This document shows, in pieces, positions 29,587 to 38,932 of a DNA stretch of 64,000 nt (within the stretch, counting starts at the first letter, position 1; each line of letters begins with the position of its first letter). The notes under the pieces are model-generated. The model ran no database searches and was not told the origin of the DNA. It saw nothing but the letters and a program-made list of their open reading frames with translations. This DNA comes from Pelodictyon luteolum DSM 273. Its GTDB lineage: Bacteria; Bacteroidota; Chlorobiia; Chlorobiales; Chlorobiaceae. Position numbers and translations under genes: made by a program. Location: NCBI RefSeq assembly GCF_000012485.1, contig NC_007512.1, positions 373,001 through 437,000 on the forward strand, written 5' to 3'.

Positions 29587-32500
29587 AATCCATCGTTGCC
29601 AGAGCAGCCCTCGGCGCCTGTATCCTTGCCCTGCCGGCAGGACTTGATGCGGGTACTGATGCACCGCTGAAGACCGTCGGCGATGCCGAACTGACGCTTC
29701 GCGAACTGATCGAGCAGGCCGAAGAGAACATCAGCGAAGCCGATCTGCTTATAGAGGCCCGCAAACAGGCCGAACGTAACGCAGAGAGTGCCGCCAAGGT
29801 CCGCGAGGCATATGAGAGGGGCAGCCGCCTTGCCGAGTCGGGCGATCTGGCCGGAGCAAGGGCTGAATGGAGGCGGGCTCTGGAAATCGCCCGAAACCCT
29901 GAAATGAAGAGCTACATCGTCGAGCAGACGCGGAAGGCAGAGCAGAGGGCTGAGGCGCAGCGGGCCGAACGGGAGCAGCGTGTCGCGGCCCTTAACGGGG
30001 AGGCGACGGCACTCTTCGGACGCGGTCTGCTTGATGAATCGCAGGCCAGGTTCCAGGAATCGCTCGCCCTTGAGGCATCGAACCCTGAAGCGAAACGATA
30101 CATCGATACCCTCATTCCTGCACGCCGAAACGAACTTCGCCAGCAGGCAGCCCGTGAGGAGCAGGCGAGGGTTGCTCTGGAAAAAGGCCGGGCCCTTTCG
30201 TCTGGCGGTGATTTCAACGCTGCCCTCACCAGGTGGAGGGAAGCATTGGCGCTTACATCTGACGTGGAGCTTGCCGCAACCATAAACAACGAAATACAGC
30301 TTGCCGAAGGCAAGGTTTCCAAGGCTGCGGGGCTTTTGTCGGAAGGAGCGGTGCAGTTTGATGCAGGCAGTCTCCAGGCTGCCGAAGAGAAGTTCCGGGC
30401 GGCGCTTGCAGTTGATCCGATGCAGGTGGCCGCCACGGACTACCTGGAAGTGAAGATTCCTGCAAGGAAGGTGGAGCTGCAGCGTATTGCCGAAGCTGAA
30501 GCCGGGGCCAGAGTGATCTTTGAAAAGGGCAACAAGCTGTTTGCCGCCGGTGACACCGATGGTGCCAAGGCGGCGTGGCGGGAAGCGGAAGCTGCAACCC
30601 GTGATCCCGAACTGAAGGCTGCCGTGGTGGCCCAGTTCCGTAAGGCAGAGGCGCAGGAAGCTGCTGAGCGCGCCGCTGCCGAGGCCCGTGTAGCTGCCCT
30701 CGTCCGTGAGGGCGAGAGTCTTTTCCAGAGCGGCCGTCTTGAGGAGGCAGAGGCGAAGTTCCGCGAGGTGATTGCCCTTGATCGGTCGGACCGGGTTGCA
30801 ACCCAATACCTTTCCTCAAGCATTCCTGACCGGAAAGCGCAGCTTGAAAAGCAGAGAGAGGAGGAGGCAGAGGCCAGAGCGGCTATTGAGAGGGGCAACA
30901 AACTCTATGCCGGCGGCAACCTCGACGGTGCACAGGCGGTATGGCGCGAGGCTCTTTCCCTGACCCGGAACCCCGAACTGAAGTCGGCCATCGCCCTGCA
31001 GTCGCGCAGGGCGGAAGAGCAGGCCGCCAGAGACCGTGCTGCACTGAAGGCACGCATCGACAGCCTCAGTGCTGAAGGCGTAGCTCTTTTCAATGCGGAC
31101 CGTCTCGACGAGGCGGCATTGAAGTTCCGCGGCGTGCTTGCGCTCGACCCGTCCCACTGGTCCTCCCTGCAGTCCATTGATTCCGGCATCCCAAAGCGTA
31201 GAAAAGAGCTGGAGCGGATCGCAGTCGTCGAAGAACAGGCCGCCGGAGTAGCGCTGCGCGGAGACGCTCTCCTGAAGGCTGGAGACCTGGAAGGGGCGAA
31301 GTCCGCTTACCTTGAAGCCGCCGGCATCGCCGAAAAGGCGGAGAGCAAGGCCTCGATGACCCTGAAAGCCGACCAGATCACCCTCCGTCAGGAGCGCGAA
31401 GCTGAAGAGCTGAGGGCCCGCATTGCCGCAATGGCAACGGAAGGCGAATCGCTCTTCAATGCAGACCGCCTCGACGAATCTACAGCGAAGTTCAGGGAAC
31501 TGCTTACCCTCGACGCCACGAACCGCACTGCAACCACTTACATCAACGACACCATTCCTGCCCGCAAAGCAGAACTCGAGCGCCGGGCGGCTGTTGCAAA
31601 ACAGGCCCGGGCCTCCTATGAGCGTGGTACATCTCTTGCTGCCGCAGGTGACCTCAGGGGAGCTGTCGGGGCATGGAACGAAGCACTCGCAGCAGCTGAA
31701 GACCCTGATCTCACTGCAGCAATCAATACCGGTCTTGCCGGTGCGAAGGAAAAGCTCGCCAGGGCAGAGGAACTCACCCTGGAGGGTACGGCTTTGTTCC
31801 AGTCGGGCAATGTTGACGGTTCAGAAGCGACGTTCCGCCAGGCGCTCGCACTTGATCCCATGAACCGCGGCGCCATGGACTATCTGGAGGTGCGGCTTCC
31901 CGTGCGCAGGGCGGAACTCCAGCGGCAGCGGGAGGCCGAAGAGCTGAGGGGCCGGATTGCCGCAACGCTGGCAGAAGGCGAATCGCTTTTCAATACCGAC
32001 CGCCTCGACGAATCTACAGCGAAGTTCAAGGAGTTGCTTGCCCTCGACGCCACGAACCGCACGGCGACCGGCTATATCAACGATACCATTCCCGCCAGAA
32101 AAAAAGAACTGCAGCGCATCGCCGCCGTTGAGCAGCGGGTGAAAGAGACCGGCGTTCGCGGAGACGGCCTCCTGAAGGCTGGAGACCTGGAAGGGGCGAA
32201 GGCCGCTTACCTTGAAGCCGCCGGCATCGCCGAAAAGGCGGAGAGCAAGGCCTCGATGACTCAGAAAGCAAGTCAGATCACCCTCCGTCAGGAGCGCGAA
32301 GCTGAAGAGCTGAGGGCCCGCATTGCCGCAATGGCAACGGAAGGCGAATCGCTCTTCAATGCCGACCGCCTCGACGAATCAGCGGCGAAGTTCAGTGAAC
32401 TGCTCGCCCTCGACGCCACGAACCGCACGGCGACCGGCTATATCAATGATACCATTCCCGCCCGCAAAGCAGAACTCGAGCACCGGGCAGCTGTTGCAGA

Positions 32501-35288
32501 ACAGGCCCGTGCCTCCTATGAGCGGGGTAGTGCGCTTGCCGCAGCAGGTGACCTCAGGGGAGCTGTCGGGGCATGGAACGAAGCACTCGCCGCAGCTGAA
32601 GACCCTAAACTCACGGCAGCAATCAAGACCGGTCTTGCCGGTGCGAAGGAAAAGCTCGCCAGGGCAGAGGCGCTCAGCCAAGAGGGTACGGCCTTGTTCC
32701 AGTCGGGCAATGTCGACGGTTCAGAAGCGAAGTTCCGCTCAGCTCTTATCATTGATCCCATGAACCGCGGCGCCATGGACTATCTGGAGGTACGGCTTCC
32801 CGCGCGCAGGGCGGAACTCCAGCGGCAGCGGGAGGCCGAAGAGCTGAGGGTCCGGATTGCCGCAACGCTGGCGGAAGGCGAATCGCTCTTCAATGCCGAC
32901 CGCCTCGACGAATCTACAGCGAAGTTCAGGGAACTGCTTGCCCTCGACGCCACGAACCGCACGGCGACCGGCTATATCAACGATACCATTCCCGCCCGCA
33001 AAGCGGAACTAGAGCGCCGGGCAGCTGTTGCAAAACAGGCCCGGGCCTCCTATGAGCGGGGTACATCTCTTGCTGCCGCAGGGGACCTCAGGGGAGCTGT
33101 CGGGGCATGGAACGAAGCACTCGCCGCAGCTGAAGACCCTGAACTCACTGCAGCAATCAATACCGGTCTTGCCGGTGCGAAGGAAAAGCTCGCCAAGGCA
33201 GAGGAGCTCACCCTGGAGGGTACGGCCTTGTTCCAGTCGGGCAATGTCGACGGTTCAGAAGCGAAGTTCCGCTCGGCTCTTATCCTTGATCCCATGAACC
33301 CTGTTGCCATGGATTACAGGGATGCGCAGATTCCTCTGCGCAGGGAGGAACTGCGTCGCCAGATCGAAGCCGAGGCGCAGGCTGCAGCAGCTTTCAAGAG
33401 CGGCAACACCATGTTCGCTGCAGGCGACCTCAACGGTGCGGAAGTGGCATGGCGCAAGGCTCTTTCGTTGACCCGCAACCCTGAGCTGCAGGCGGCCATT
33501 GCCCTGCAGTCCCGCAAGGCCGAGGAACAGGCCGCTGCCGAGCGCGCAGCTCTTGCTGCCCGCATTGAAGCCCTCGGCCGTGAGGCCCGTCTGCTGCTCG
33601 CTGCCGACCAGCTAGATGAAGCCGATGCCAGGTATCGTGAACTGCTTGCTCTGGACCCCGCACGTCCGGATGCGCTTCTGGCCCTAGAAACAGGAATTCC
33701 TCAGCGCAGGGCGGAACTCAAGCGGCAGCGTGAAGCTGAAGAACTGAGGGCCCGCATCGCCGCAATATCGGCGGAAGGCGAATCGCTCTTCAACGCCGAC
33801 CGCCTCGACGAATCTACAGCGAAGTTCAGTGAACTGCTCGCCCTCGACGCCACGAACCGCACGGCGACCGGCTATATCAATGATACCATTCCCGCCCGCA
33901 AAGCAGAACTCGAGCGTCGGGCAGCTGTTGCAGAACAGGCCCGTGCCTCCTATGAGCGGGGTAGTGCGCTTGCCGCAGCAGGTGACCTCAGGGGAGCTGT
34001 CGGGGCATGGAACGAAGCACTCGCCGCAGCTGAAGACCCTGAACTCACTGCAGCAATCAATACCGGTCTTGCCGGTGCGAAGGAAAAGCTCGCTAGGGCA
34101 GAGGAGCTCACTCTGGAGGGTACGGCCTTGTTCCAGTCTGGAAACGTCGACGGTTCAGAAACGACGTTCCGCCAGGTGCTTGCACTTGACCCCATGAACC
34201 GGGGCGCCATGGACTATCTGGAGGTACAGCTTCCCGCGCGCAGGGCAGAGCTGCTGCGCCAGCAGCGTGAAGCTGAACATCAGGCCCGGATCGCCGCAAT
34301 ATCGGCGGAAGGCGAATCGCTCTTCAATGCCGACCGCCTCGGTGAATCTGCAGCGAAGTTCCGGGAACTGCTTGCCCTCGACGCCACGAACCGCACGGCG
34401 ACCGGCTATATCAATGATGCCATTCCTGCCCGGAGGGTTGAGCTGCAGCGTCGTGCTGCAGTGGCACGCCAGGCGCAGGCCGGCTATGAAAACGGACGTG
34501 CCCGGTATGCGGCCGGTGATCTTGCCGGTGCAATCGGGGCATGGGAAGGGGCTCTCCGTATTGCCGAGGATGCCAAGCTCACCGCCACCATCAACGCCGA
34601 CCTCCAGAAGGCGAGGGAAAAAAGCTCACGGATCAGGGCGCTGCATGACGAGTCCCTTTCCCTGTTCGCCAGCGACAGTCTTGACGGCTCCGAAGCGAAG
34701 TTCAGGGAACTGCTTGCCATTGATGCTTCGAATGCCGTGGCCAAAGATCATCTTTCCTCAAGAATTCCCGCCCGCAGAGCTGAGCTTCTTCGCCAGCGCG
34801 GTGTAGCTTCCAGTGTGGAAGCGGCTCTTGGGGAAGGCAACCGACTCTACGCTTCAGGCAATGTTCAGGGTGCGATAGCACGCTGGACAGAGGGGCTCGG
34901 GGTTGCTGAAACTCCAGGCCAGAAAGCTTCACTTGCCGGTCAGGTCCGTATGGCAGATGAGCGCCTTCGTCAGGAAGCGGCAGCCCGCCAGATCCGGGTG
35001 TCGGAGCTCTATGCGGAAGGTGCGACCCTGTTCGGCAGCGACAGGCTCGACGAGGCTGCGGCGAAGTTCCAGGAGCTCCTGCAGCTTGATGGATCGCATC
35101 CTGAAGCCCGCTCGTACGCCGGCGTGAAAATCCCCGCCCGCAAAGCCGAACTGCAGCGGCTGGCTGAACTCGAGCAGAGGGCGAAGGATGCTTATGAGCG
35201 GGGCAACAGGCTCTACGCTGCCGGCGATTACGATGCAGCGAAAGCTGCATGGCAGGAGGCGCTCAACATTACCGCTACACAGCGCTGA
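29583..35288 (+). CDS. Very large periplasmic TPR-like repeat protein
   Basis: The 1,901-residue product has a Sec signal peptide (MKSIVARAALGACILALPAG). The rest is almost entirely alternating helical-hairpin motifs of two kinds. I count 17 A units (type EGESLFNADRLDESTAKFRELLALD) and 14 B units (type YERGNKLYAAGDLDGAKAAWREAL), joined by charged Ala/Glu/Arg-rich coiled-coil-like linkers. An A+B pair is about 122 residues; some A units follow each other directly. Similar TPR proteins serve as protein-binding scaffolds. The start overlaps the stop of the TolC lipoprotein gene, and the adaptor gene follows after 14 bases, so it sits in the middle of an operon. Internal copies are nearly identical in DNA, so unit number may vary among strains. 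The function is inferred: a periplasmic scaffold or chaperone for the export complex. Confidence 0.85.
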   Translation: MKSIVARAALGACILALPAGLDAGTDAPLKTVGDAELTLRELIEQAEENISEADLLIEARKQAERNAESAAKVREAYERGSRLAESGDLAGARAEWRRALEIARNPEMKSYIVEQTRKAEQRAEAQRAEREQRVAALNGEATALFGRGLLDESQARFQESLALEASNPEAKRYIDTLIPARRNELRQQAAREEQARVALEKGRALSSGGDFNAALTRWREALALTSDVELAATINNEIQLAEGKVSKAAGLLSEGAVQFDAGSLQAAEEKFRAALAVDPMQVAATDYLEVKIPARKVELQRIAEAEAGARVIFEKGNKLFAAGDTDGAKAAWREAEAATRDPELKAAVVAQFRKAEAQEAAERAAAEARVAALVREGESLFQSGRLEEAEAKFREVIALDRSDRVATQYLSSSIPDRKAQLEKQREEEAEARAAIERGNKLYAGGNLDGAQAVWREALSLTRNPELKSAIALQSRRAEEQAARDRAALKARIDSLSAEGVALFNADRLDEAALKFRGVLALDPSHWSSLQSIDSGIPKRRKELERIAVVEEQAAGVALRGDALLKAGDLEGAKSAYLEAAGIAEKAESKASMTLKADQITLRQEREAEELRARIAAMATEGESLFNADRLDESTAKFRELLTLDATNRTATTYINDTIPARKAELERRAAVAKQARASYERGTSLAAAGDLRGAVGAWNEALAAAEDPDLTAAINTGLAGAKEKLARAEELTLEGTALFQSGNVDGSEATFRQALALDPMNRGAMDYLEVRLPVRRAELQRQREAEELRGRIAATLAEGESLFNTDRLDESTAKFKELLALDATNRTATGYINDTIPARKKELQRIAAVEQRVKETGVRGDGLLKAGDLEGAKAAYLEAAGIAEKAESKASMTQKASQITLRQEREAEELRARIAAMATEGESLFNADRLDESAAKFSELLALDATNRTATGYINDTIPARKAELEHRAAVAEQARASYERGSALAAAGDLRGAVGAWNEALAAAEDPKLTAAIKTGLAGAKEKLARAEALSQEGTALFQSGNVDGSEAKFRSALIIDPMNRGAMDYLEVRLPARRAELQRQREAEELRVRIAATLAEGESLFNADRLDESTAKFRELLALDATNRTATGYINDTIPARKAELERRAAVAKQARASYERGTSLAAAGDLRGAVGAWNEALAAAEDPELTAAINTGLAGAKEKLAKAEELTLEGTALFQSGNVDGSEAKFRSALILDPMNPVAMDYRDAQIPLRREELRRQIEAEAQAAAAFKSGNTMFAAGDLNGAEVAWRKALSLTRNPELQAAIALQSRKAEEQAAAERAALAARIEALGREARLLLAADQLDEADARYRELLALDPARPDALLALETGIPQRRAELKRQREAEELRARIAAISAEGESLFNADRLDESTAKFSELLALDATNRTATGYINDTIPARKAELERRAAVAEQARASYERGSALAAAGDLRGAVGAWNEALAAAEDPELTAAINTGLAGAKEKLARAEELTLEGTALFQSGNVDGSETTFRQVLALDPMNRGAMDYLEVQLPARRAELLRQQREAEHQARIAAISAEGESLFNADRLGESAAKFRELLALDATNRTATGYINDAIPARRVELQRRAAVARQAQAGYENGRARYAAGDLAGAIGAWEGALRIAEDAKLTATINADLQKAREKSSRIRALHDESLSLFASDSLDGSEAKFRELLAIDASNAVAKDHLSSRIPARRAELLRQRGVASSVEAALGEGNRLYASGNVQGAIARWTEGLGVAETPGQKASLAGQVRMADERLRQEAAARQIRVSELYAEGATLFGSDRLDEAAAKFQELLQLDGSHPEARSYAGVKIPARKAELQRLAELEQRAKDAYERGNRLYAAGDYDAAKAAWQEALNITATQR
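31261..33300 (+). repeat. Long near-identical internal repeats in the TPR gene (900-bp period)
   Basis: Segments around 31261-31480 recur at 32161-32380 with an exact 900-base offset and very few differences. Further near-copies of the same A/B modules occur at about 32860-33290 and 33760-34210. The repeats are in frame (300 codons), consistent with expansion by unequal recombination. Confidence 0.85.
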
Positions 35289-35302
35289 GGAGGCGGTATA
35301 AC

Positions 35303-36127
35303 ATGAACCACAATATGTCCTGCACAGTGTCCATACAGAGAGGTTTAGGGGGGGCTTTCGCACGCATGTTCGCTTTTCTCTGTATGCTTGCCGTTGCGGC
35401 ACCACATACCGCTTTTGGCGAAAAGCCGGTTCCGGCGGCCTTGAAGGCGCCGGCACGCGTTCCAGCCGGAGATGTTCTGATCCAGGTGGTCGCGCGTGAG
35501 CACGTGACGATTGCTGCCGGCATGGACGGACGCATCGAGCGCCTGATGGTTCGCGAGGGGGACCGGTTCACGAAAGGCATGCTGCTGCTTGCTTTTGACT
35601 GCTCGAGCGAGCAGGGGATGCTTGAGCGTTCGAAAGCTTCCCGGGAGCTCGCCGTGAAAAACGCTGAAATCCAGGAAAAGCTCTTTGCCATGGGCGCTTC
35701 GAGCGATCTGGAGCTCTCAACGGCCCGGGCAGAGCGTGGAAAGATGGCGGCTGAGCAGAAGATAGCCGCTGCCGCGGTGCGTAAGTGCACCGTCCTGGCA
35801 CCGTTTTCCGGCGGGGTGTCGGAACTGAAGGTGCAGCGATTCCAGACTGTGAAGAAGGGCGATCCTCTCATGCGGCTCGTCAATACCGGCGACCTTGAGA
35901 TCCAGATGTTCGTTCCCTCGAAATGGCTGGTCTGGCTAAAGCCCGGCAGGCGCTTCACAGTGCATGTCGACGAACTCGACCGTGATTATCAGGCCGAAGT
36001 CCGTGCCACCGGCACCTGGATCGACGCTGTAAGCCAGTCGGTTGCCGTGTTTTCCCGCTTCAGCCGGCAGGCTCCCGAGCTGCTGCCGGGCATGAGCGGC
36101 CACGCCATCCTCGCCTCTCCCAAGTAG
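35303..36127 (+). CDS. HlyD/RND-type periplasmic adaptor protein
   Basis: The start at ATG 35303 is chosen because GAGGAGG stands just upstream; an earlier in-frame ATG at 35249 lies inside the TPR gene. The product is 274 residues with a signal sequence (FAFLCMLAVAAPHTAFG). A lipoyl/barrel-sandwich half motif (VTIAAGMDGRIERLMVREGD) is followed by a short alpha-helical hairpin, the second lipoyl half (CTVLAPFSGGVSELKVQRFQ) and a beta-barrel with the usual GMSGHAIL end. Such adaptors link an inner-membrane transporter to a TolC channel. It is small for the family. It is part of the operon with the TPR gene upstream and the GAF-like adaptor 10 bases downstream. Confidence 0.9.
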   Translation: MNHNMSCTVSIQRGLGGAFARMFAFLCMLAVAAPHTAFGEKPVPAALKAPARVPAGDVLIQVVAREHVTIAAGMDGRIERLMVREGDRFTKGMLLLAFDCSSEQGMLERSKASRELAVKNAEIQEKLFAMGASSDLELSTARAERGKMAAEQKIAAAAVRKCTVLAPFSGGVSELKVQRFQTVKKGDPLMRLVNTGDLEIQMFVPSKWLVWLKPGRRFTVHVDELDRDYQAEVRATGTWIDAVSQSVAVFSRFSRQAPELLPGMSGHAILASPK

Positions 36128-36137
36128 CAGACAAGCC

Positions 36138-37511
36138 ATGGCAGATCCCAGACTCAGCGCATTCAGCTCCATCCTTGAGCTTGAGCGCATGGCCCGAAAG
36201 GCCGAAGACGCCGCTGCGCTGCGATACGTGCTGGTCAACGAGACCATGACCCTTGTTCCGTATCGACAGGCAGCGTTCTGGGAACTGGGTTCCGGTCGCC
36301 TGAGGGCGCTCTCCGGCATGAGTCAGCCGGACCGCAATGCCCCTTTCGTCGCATGGCTTGAACGATTGATGGCCGAGCTGCACCGGATGGCGGTCGAACG
36401 CCGCTCCGGTGAGGAGTATCCTCCGCAGACGCTGACGATGGCCGATGTGTCAGAAGAGATTGCTTTGGACTGGGGCGAATGGCTTCCGGCCCATGCTATC
36501 TCGGTTCCGATCGGTTCGGCAAACGGCGTGCTTCAGGGTATCCTGCTGCTTGCCCGTGCCACGCCCTTTGCCGGGCATGAACCGGCGCTCCTTGCCGTGC
36601 TCGCAGAGGCTTACGGTCACGCGCTGCAGGCTCTGGAGCCGAGGAACCGCCCCGAGCTTTCCTGGGCGTTCCTCAAGAGGAAGGCTGAATCCATCCTCAA
36701 GGACAACAAACAGGTGCGCTGGATTGCCGGAGGGGTGCTGCTGCTGCTCGTCTTCCCGGTCAGGATCTCTTCGCTTGCCCCTGCCGAAGTGGAGTCGCGC
36801 GACCCATGGGTGGTGCGCTCTCCGCTGGACGGCGTGGTGCGCAGCATCGACGTGCCTCCCAACAGCACGGTGGAACGGGGCCGGCAGCTGGTCACGATGG
36901 AGCGTACGGTGCTGGAGAACGCGCTTGCCGTTACCCGCCAGGAACGCATGGTCTCGGAAGCCGAGTACCGAAGGGCGGCCCAGGAGGCTGTGTACGACCG
37001 CGCCAACATGTCTGAAATGTCGGTTCTCAGTGCCAAGGTAGGTCGGCTTCGGGCGGAGGAGGCCTACGCTTCCCAGCAGCTCCAGCGTACCCTCATCACG
37101 GCCGAGCATTCCGGAGTTGCTGTTTACGGGGATCCCGACGACTGGAACGGCCGGCCGGTCCGTACCGGTGAACGGATCATGACCATCATGGATCCAGAGA
37201 AGGCCAAGCTTGCCATCTGGCTCGGCGTCGACGACGCCATCTCGCTCGAGCCGGGTGCCGAGGTGGTTTTCTTCCTCTCCTCGAACCCGCTCTGGCCCGT
37301 TCGCGCAACCCTTCAGTACGCATCCTACTCCCCCGAGATCCGAGCTGACGGCACCCTGGCTTACGGCCTTGAAGCGAAGTTCAACGACAAAACCGACCTG
37401 CCGAGGGTCGGGCTGAAAGGCACTGCGAAGATCTACGGTCGCCGGGTGGCCCTTTCCTACTACCTCTTACGGCGGCCGATTGCCGCAATGCGAAGGTGGC
37501 TGGGGATATGA
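36138..37511 (+). CDS. Membrane-anchored HlyD-type adaptor with cytoplasmic GAF-like domain
   Basis: The 457 residues split in two. The N-terminal about 190 look like a GAF-type sensor domain (AAALRYVLVNETMTLVPYRQA, ISVPIGSANGVLQGILLLAR). One transmembrane helix follows (about 196-210, WIAGGVLLLLVFPV), then a periplasmic HlyD-like region with lipoyl half motif (WVVRSPLDGVVRSIDVPPNS), a helical hairpin, and a beta-barrel. Adaptors with a cytoplasmic ligand-sensing-type domain are unusual. The product could couple a cytoplasmic signal to assembly of the export complex. Its stop codon overlaps the start of the next gene (ATGA), so the two are probably translated together. Domain naming for the N-terminus rests on pattern only. 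Confidence 0.82.
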   Translation: MADPRLSAFSSILELERMARKAEDAAALRYVLVNETMTLVPYRQAAFWELGSGRLRALSGMSQPDRNAPFVAWLERLMAELHRMAVERRSGEEYPPQTLTMADVSEEIALDWGEWLPAHAISVPIGSANGVLQGILLLARATPFAGHEPALLAVLAEAYGHALQALEPRNRPELSWAFLKRKAESILKDNKQVRWIAGGVLLLLVFPVRISSLAPAEVESRDPWVVRSPLDGVVRSIDVPPNSTVERGRQLVTMERTVLENALAVTRQERMVSEAEYRRAAQEAVYDRANMSEMSVLSAKVGRLRAEEAYASQQLQRTLITAEHSGVAVYGDPDDWNGRPVRTGERIMTIMDPEKAKLAIWLGVDDAISLEPGAEVVFFLSSNPLWPVRATLQYASYSPEIRADGTLAYGLEAKFNDKTDLPRVGLKGTAKIYGRRVALSYYLLRRPIAAMRRWLGI

Positions 37512-38932
37512 GCGCTGCCACCGGGCAGAAGCCGCCGCTTCCGCCGCTGCGCGAAGACCTGTCGCTGCATCCCGGCCCTTCGGCCCGTGACGGCTCGCCT
37601 GCTTGGGTGCTGCACGATCCCGGTCGCAACCGCTTTTTCCAGATTGACGCTCTCGGCTTCGAAATCCTCTCGCGATGGCAGATGGGAGATGCCGATGCCA
37701 TTGCGGGCTCGATTTCCGATGAGACGACCATAGCGGCCGATGCGTCAGATGTTCTTGAAATGGCACGGTTCCTTGTCGTTCACGAACTGGTGCGGGTCAT
37801 GGGTGAGGCGGGCCGCGAGAGGCTGAAGGCTGCGACTTCGAAGGGACGCTGGCCGAAACTGAAGTGGCTGCTCCACAACTACCTCTACTTTCGCTTTCAT
37901 CTCTTCAACCCCGAGCGATTCCTTTCGAAGACCTATCCCTACATCCGCTGGATCTATACGCCCATAGCGGCGAAGGTCATGCTGTTCATCGCCCTGGTTG
38001 CCCTGTATATGGCCGGCAGGCAGTGGGACGCCTTCACCCACAGCCTGAGCTATTTCTTCTCATTCCAGGGTGTCGTCCTTTTCGGGCTTGCCATGTTTTT
38101 CGCCAAGGTGGTCCATGAGCTTGGTCACGGTTATACCGCTTACCGGTACGGCTGCAGGGTGTCGAGCATGGGGGTGGTTTTCATAGTCCTGACGCCGGTC
38201 TTTTATACCGATGCGAGTGAAGCCTGGCTGCTCACATCCCGCCGGAAGCGCATTGCCATCGGTGCTGCGGGCATCGTGGCCGAGCTCGGCCTTGCCGTGC
38301 TTGCCACCTTCCTCTGGAGCTTCCTGCCTGAGGGTGCAATGCGCAGCGCAGCGCTGCTCCTTGCCACCACATCCTGGGTCCATACCCTGCTGGTGAACAT
38401 GATGCCATATATGCGCTTTGACGGCTACTACCTGTTCTCGGACCTGCTCGGCATCCCGAACCTCTTCGAGCGCAGCTTCGCGATGGGGCGGTGGTGGGTG
38501 CGCGAGCGTTTGTTCGGACTTGGCGATCCGCCTCCGGAGGAGTGGGACCGGCGGACCGAAAAGCTGCTCGTCGCCTTCGCCCTCGGCGTCTGGGTCTACC
38601 GGTTCTTCCTCTTCATCGGCATCGCGTTCCTCGTCTACCACTTCACCTTCAAGCTGCTCGGCATCGTGCTGCTCACCGTCGAGCTCGGCTGGTTCGTCTT
38701 CCTGCCCATATTCGGCGAGCTCAAAAGTTGGTACGCCATGCGCGATCGGTTCATCTGGAACCGTAACAGCCGCATCTCCGCCGCACTGGCCGGCCTGTTC
38801 CTGATCGGTTTCGTGCTCCCGCTCAGCTTCTCTGTCGACGCTCCTGCACTCCTCCTTCCCCGTGAGCATGCGGTGTTCTATGCCCCCGAGGATGCACGGG
38901 TCCATACGCTCCGGGTCCGTGAGGGTGAGTAG
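37508..38932 (+). CDS. PqqD-M50 metalloprotease-HlyD fusion, 5' part up to in-frame amber stop
   Basis: The start at ATG 37508 overlaps the upstream stop. Residues about 20-100 form a PqqD-like domain (WVLHDPGRNRFFQIDALGFE ... ILSRWQMGD). Next is a polytopic membrane domain of the M50/site-2-protease family with the zinc site HELGH (His203, Glu204, His207) and the distal Asp305 in FDGYY, so the active site looks complete. Near residue 455 the first HlyD lipoyl half begins (REHAVFYAPEDARVHTLRVR) and stops at TAG 38930-38932, exactly inside the conserved EGE-x-VEKGEQL hairpin. The frame continues unbroken afterwards for 234 codons to 39634. So the intact gene would encode about 708 residues, and the break is a single-codon nonsense change (one base from CAG or AAG). 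Either a pseudogene, a suppressed amber, or a sequencing error. Confidence 0.88.
   Translation: MSAATGQKPPLPPLREDLSLHPGPSARDGSPAWVLHDPGRNRFFQIDALGFEILSRWQMGDADAIAGSISDETTIAADASDVLEMARFLVVHELVRVMGEAGRERLKAATSKGRWPKLKWLLHNYLYFRFHLFNPERFLSKTYPYIRWIYTPIAAKVMLFIALVALYMAGRQWDAFTHSLSYFFSFQGVVLFGLAMFFAKVVHELGHGYTAYRYGCRVSSMGVVFIVLTPVFYTDASEAWLLTSRRKRIAIGAAGIVAELGLAVLATFLWSFLPEGAMRSAALLLATTSWVHTLLVNMMPYMRFDGYYLFSDLLGIPNLFERSFAMGRWWVRERLFGLGDPPPEEWDRRTEKLLVAFALGVWVYRFFLFIGIAFLVYHFTFKLLGIVLLTVELGWFVFLPIFGELKSWYAMRDRFIWNRNSRISAALAGLFLIGFVLPLSFSVDAPALLLPREHAVFYAPEDARVHTLRVREGE

Noticed and set aside
29316-30806. 496-codon minus-strand frame opposite TolC tail and TPR gene
   Set aside because: It mirrors repeat-rich GC-biased coding DNA; the plus-strand product has signal peptide, repeats and operon context.
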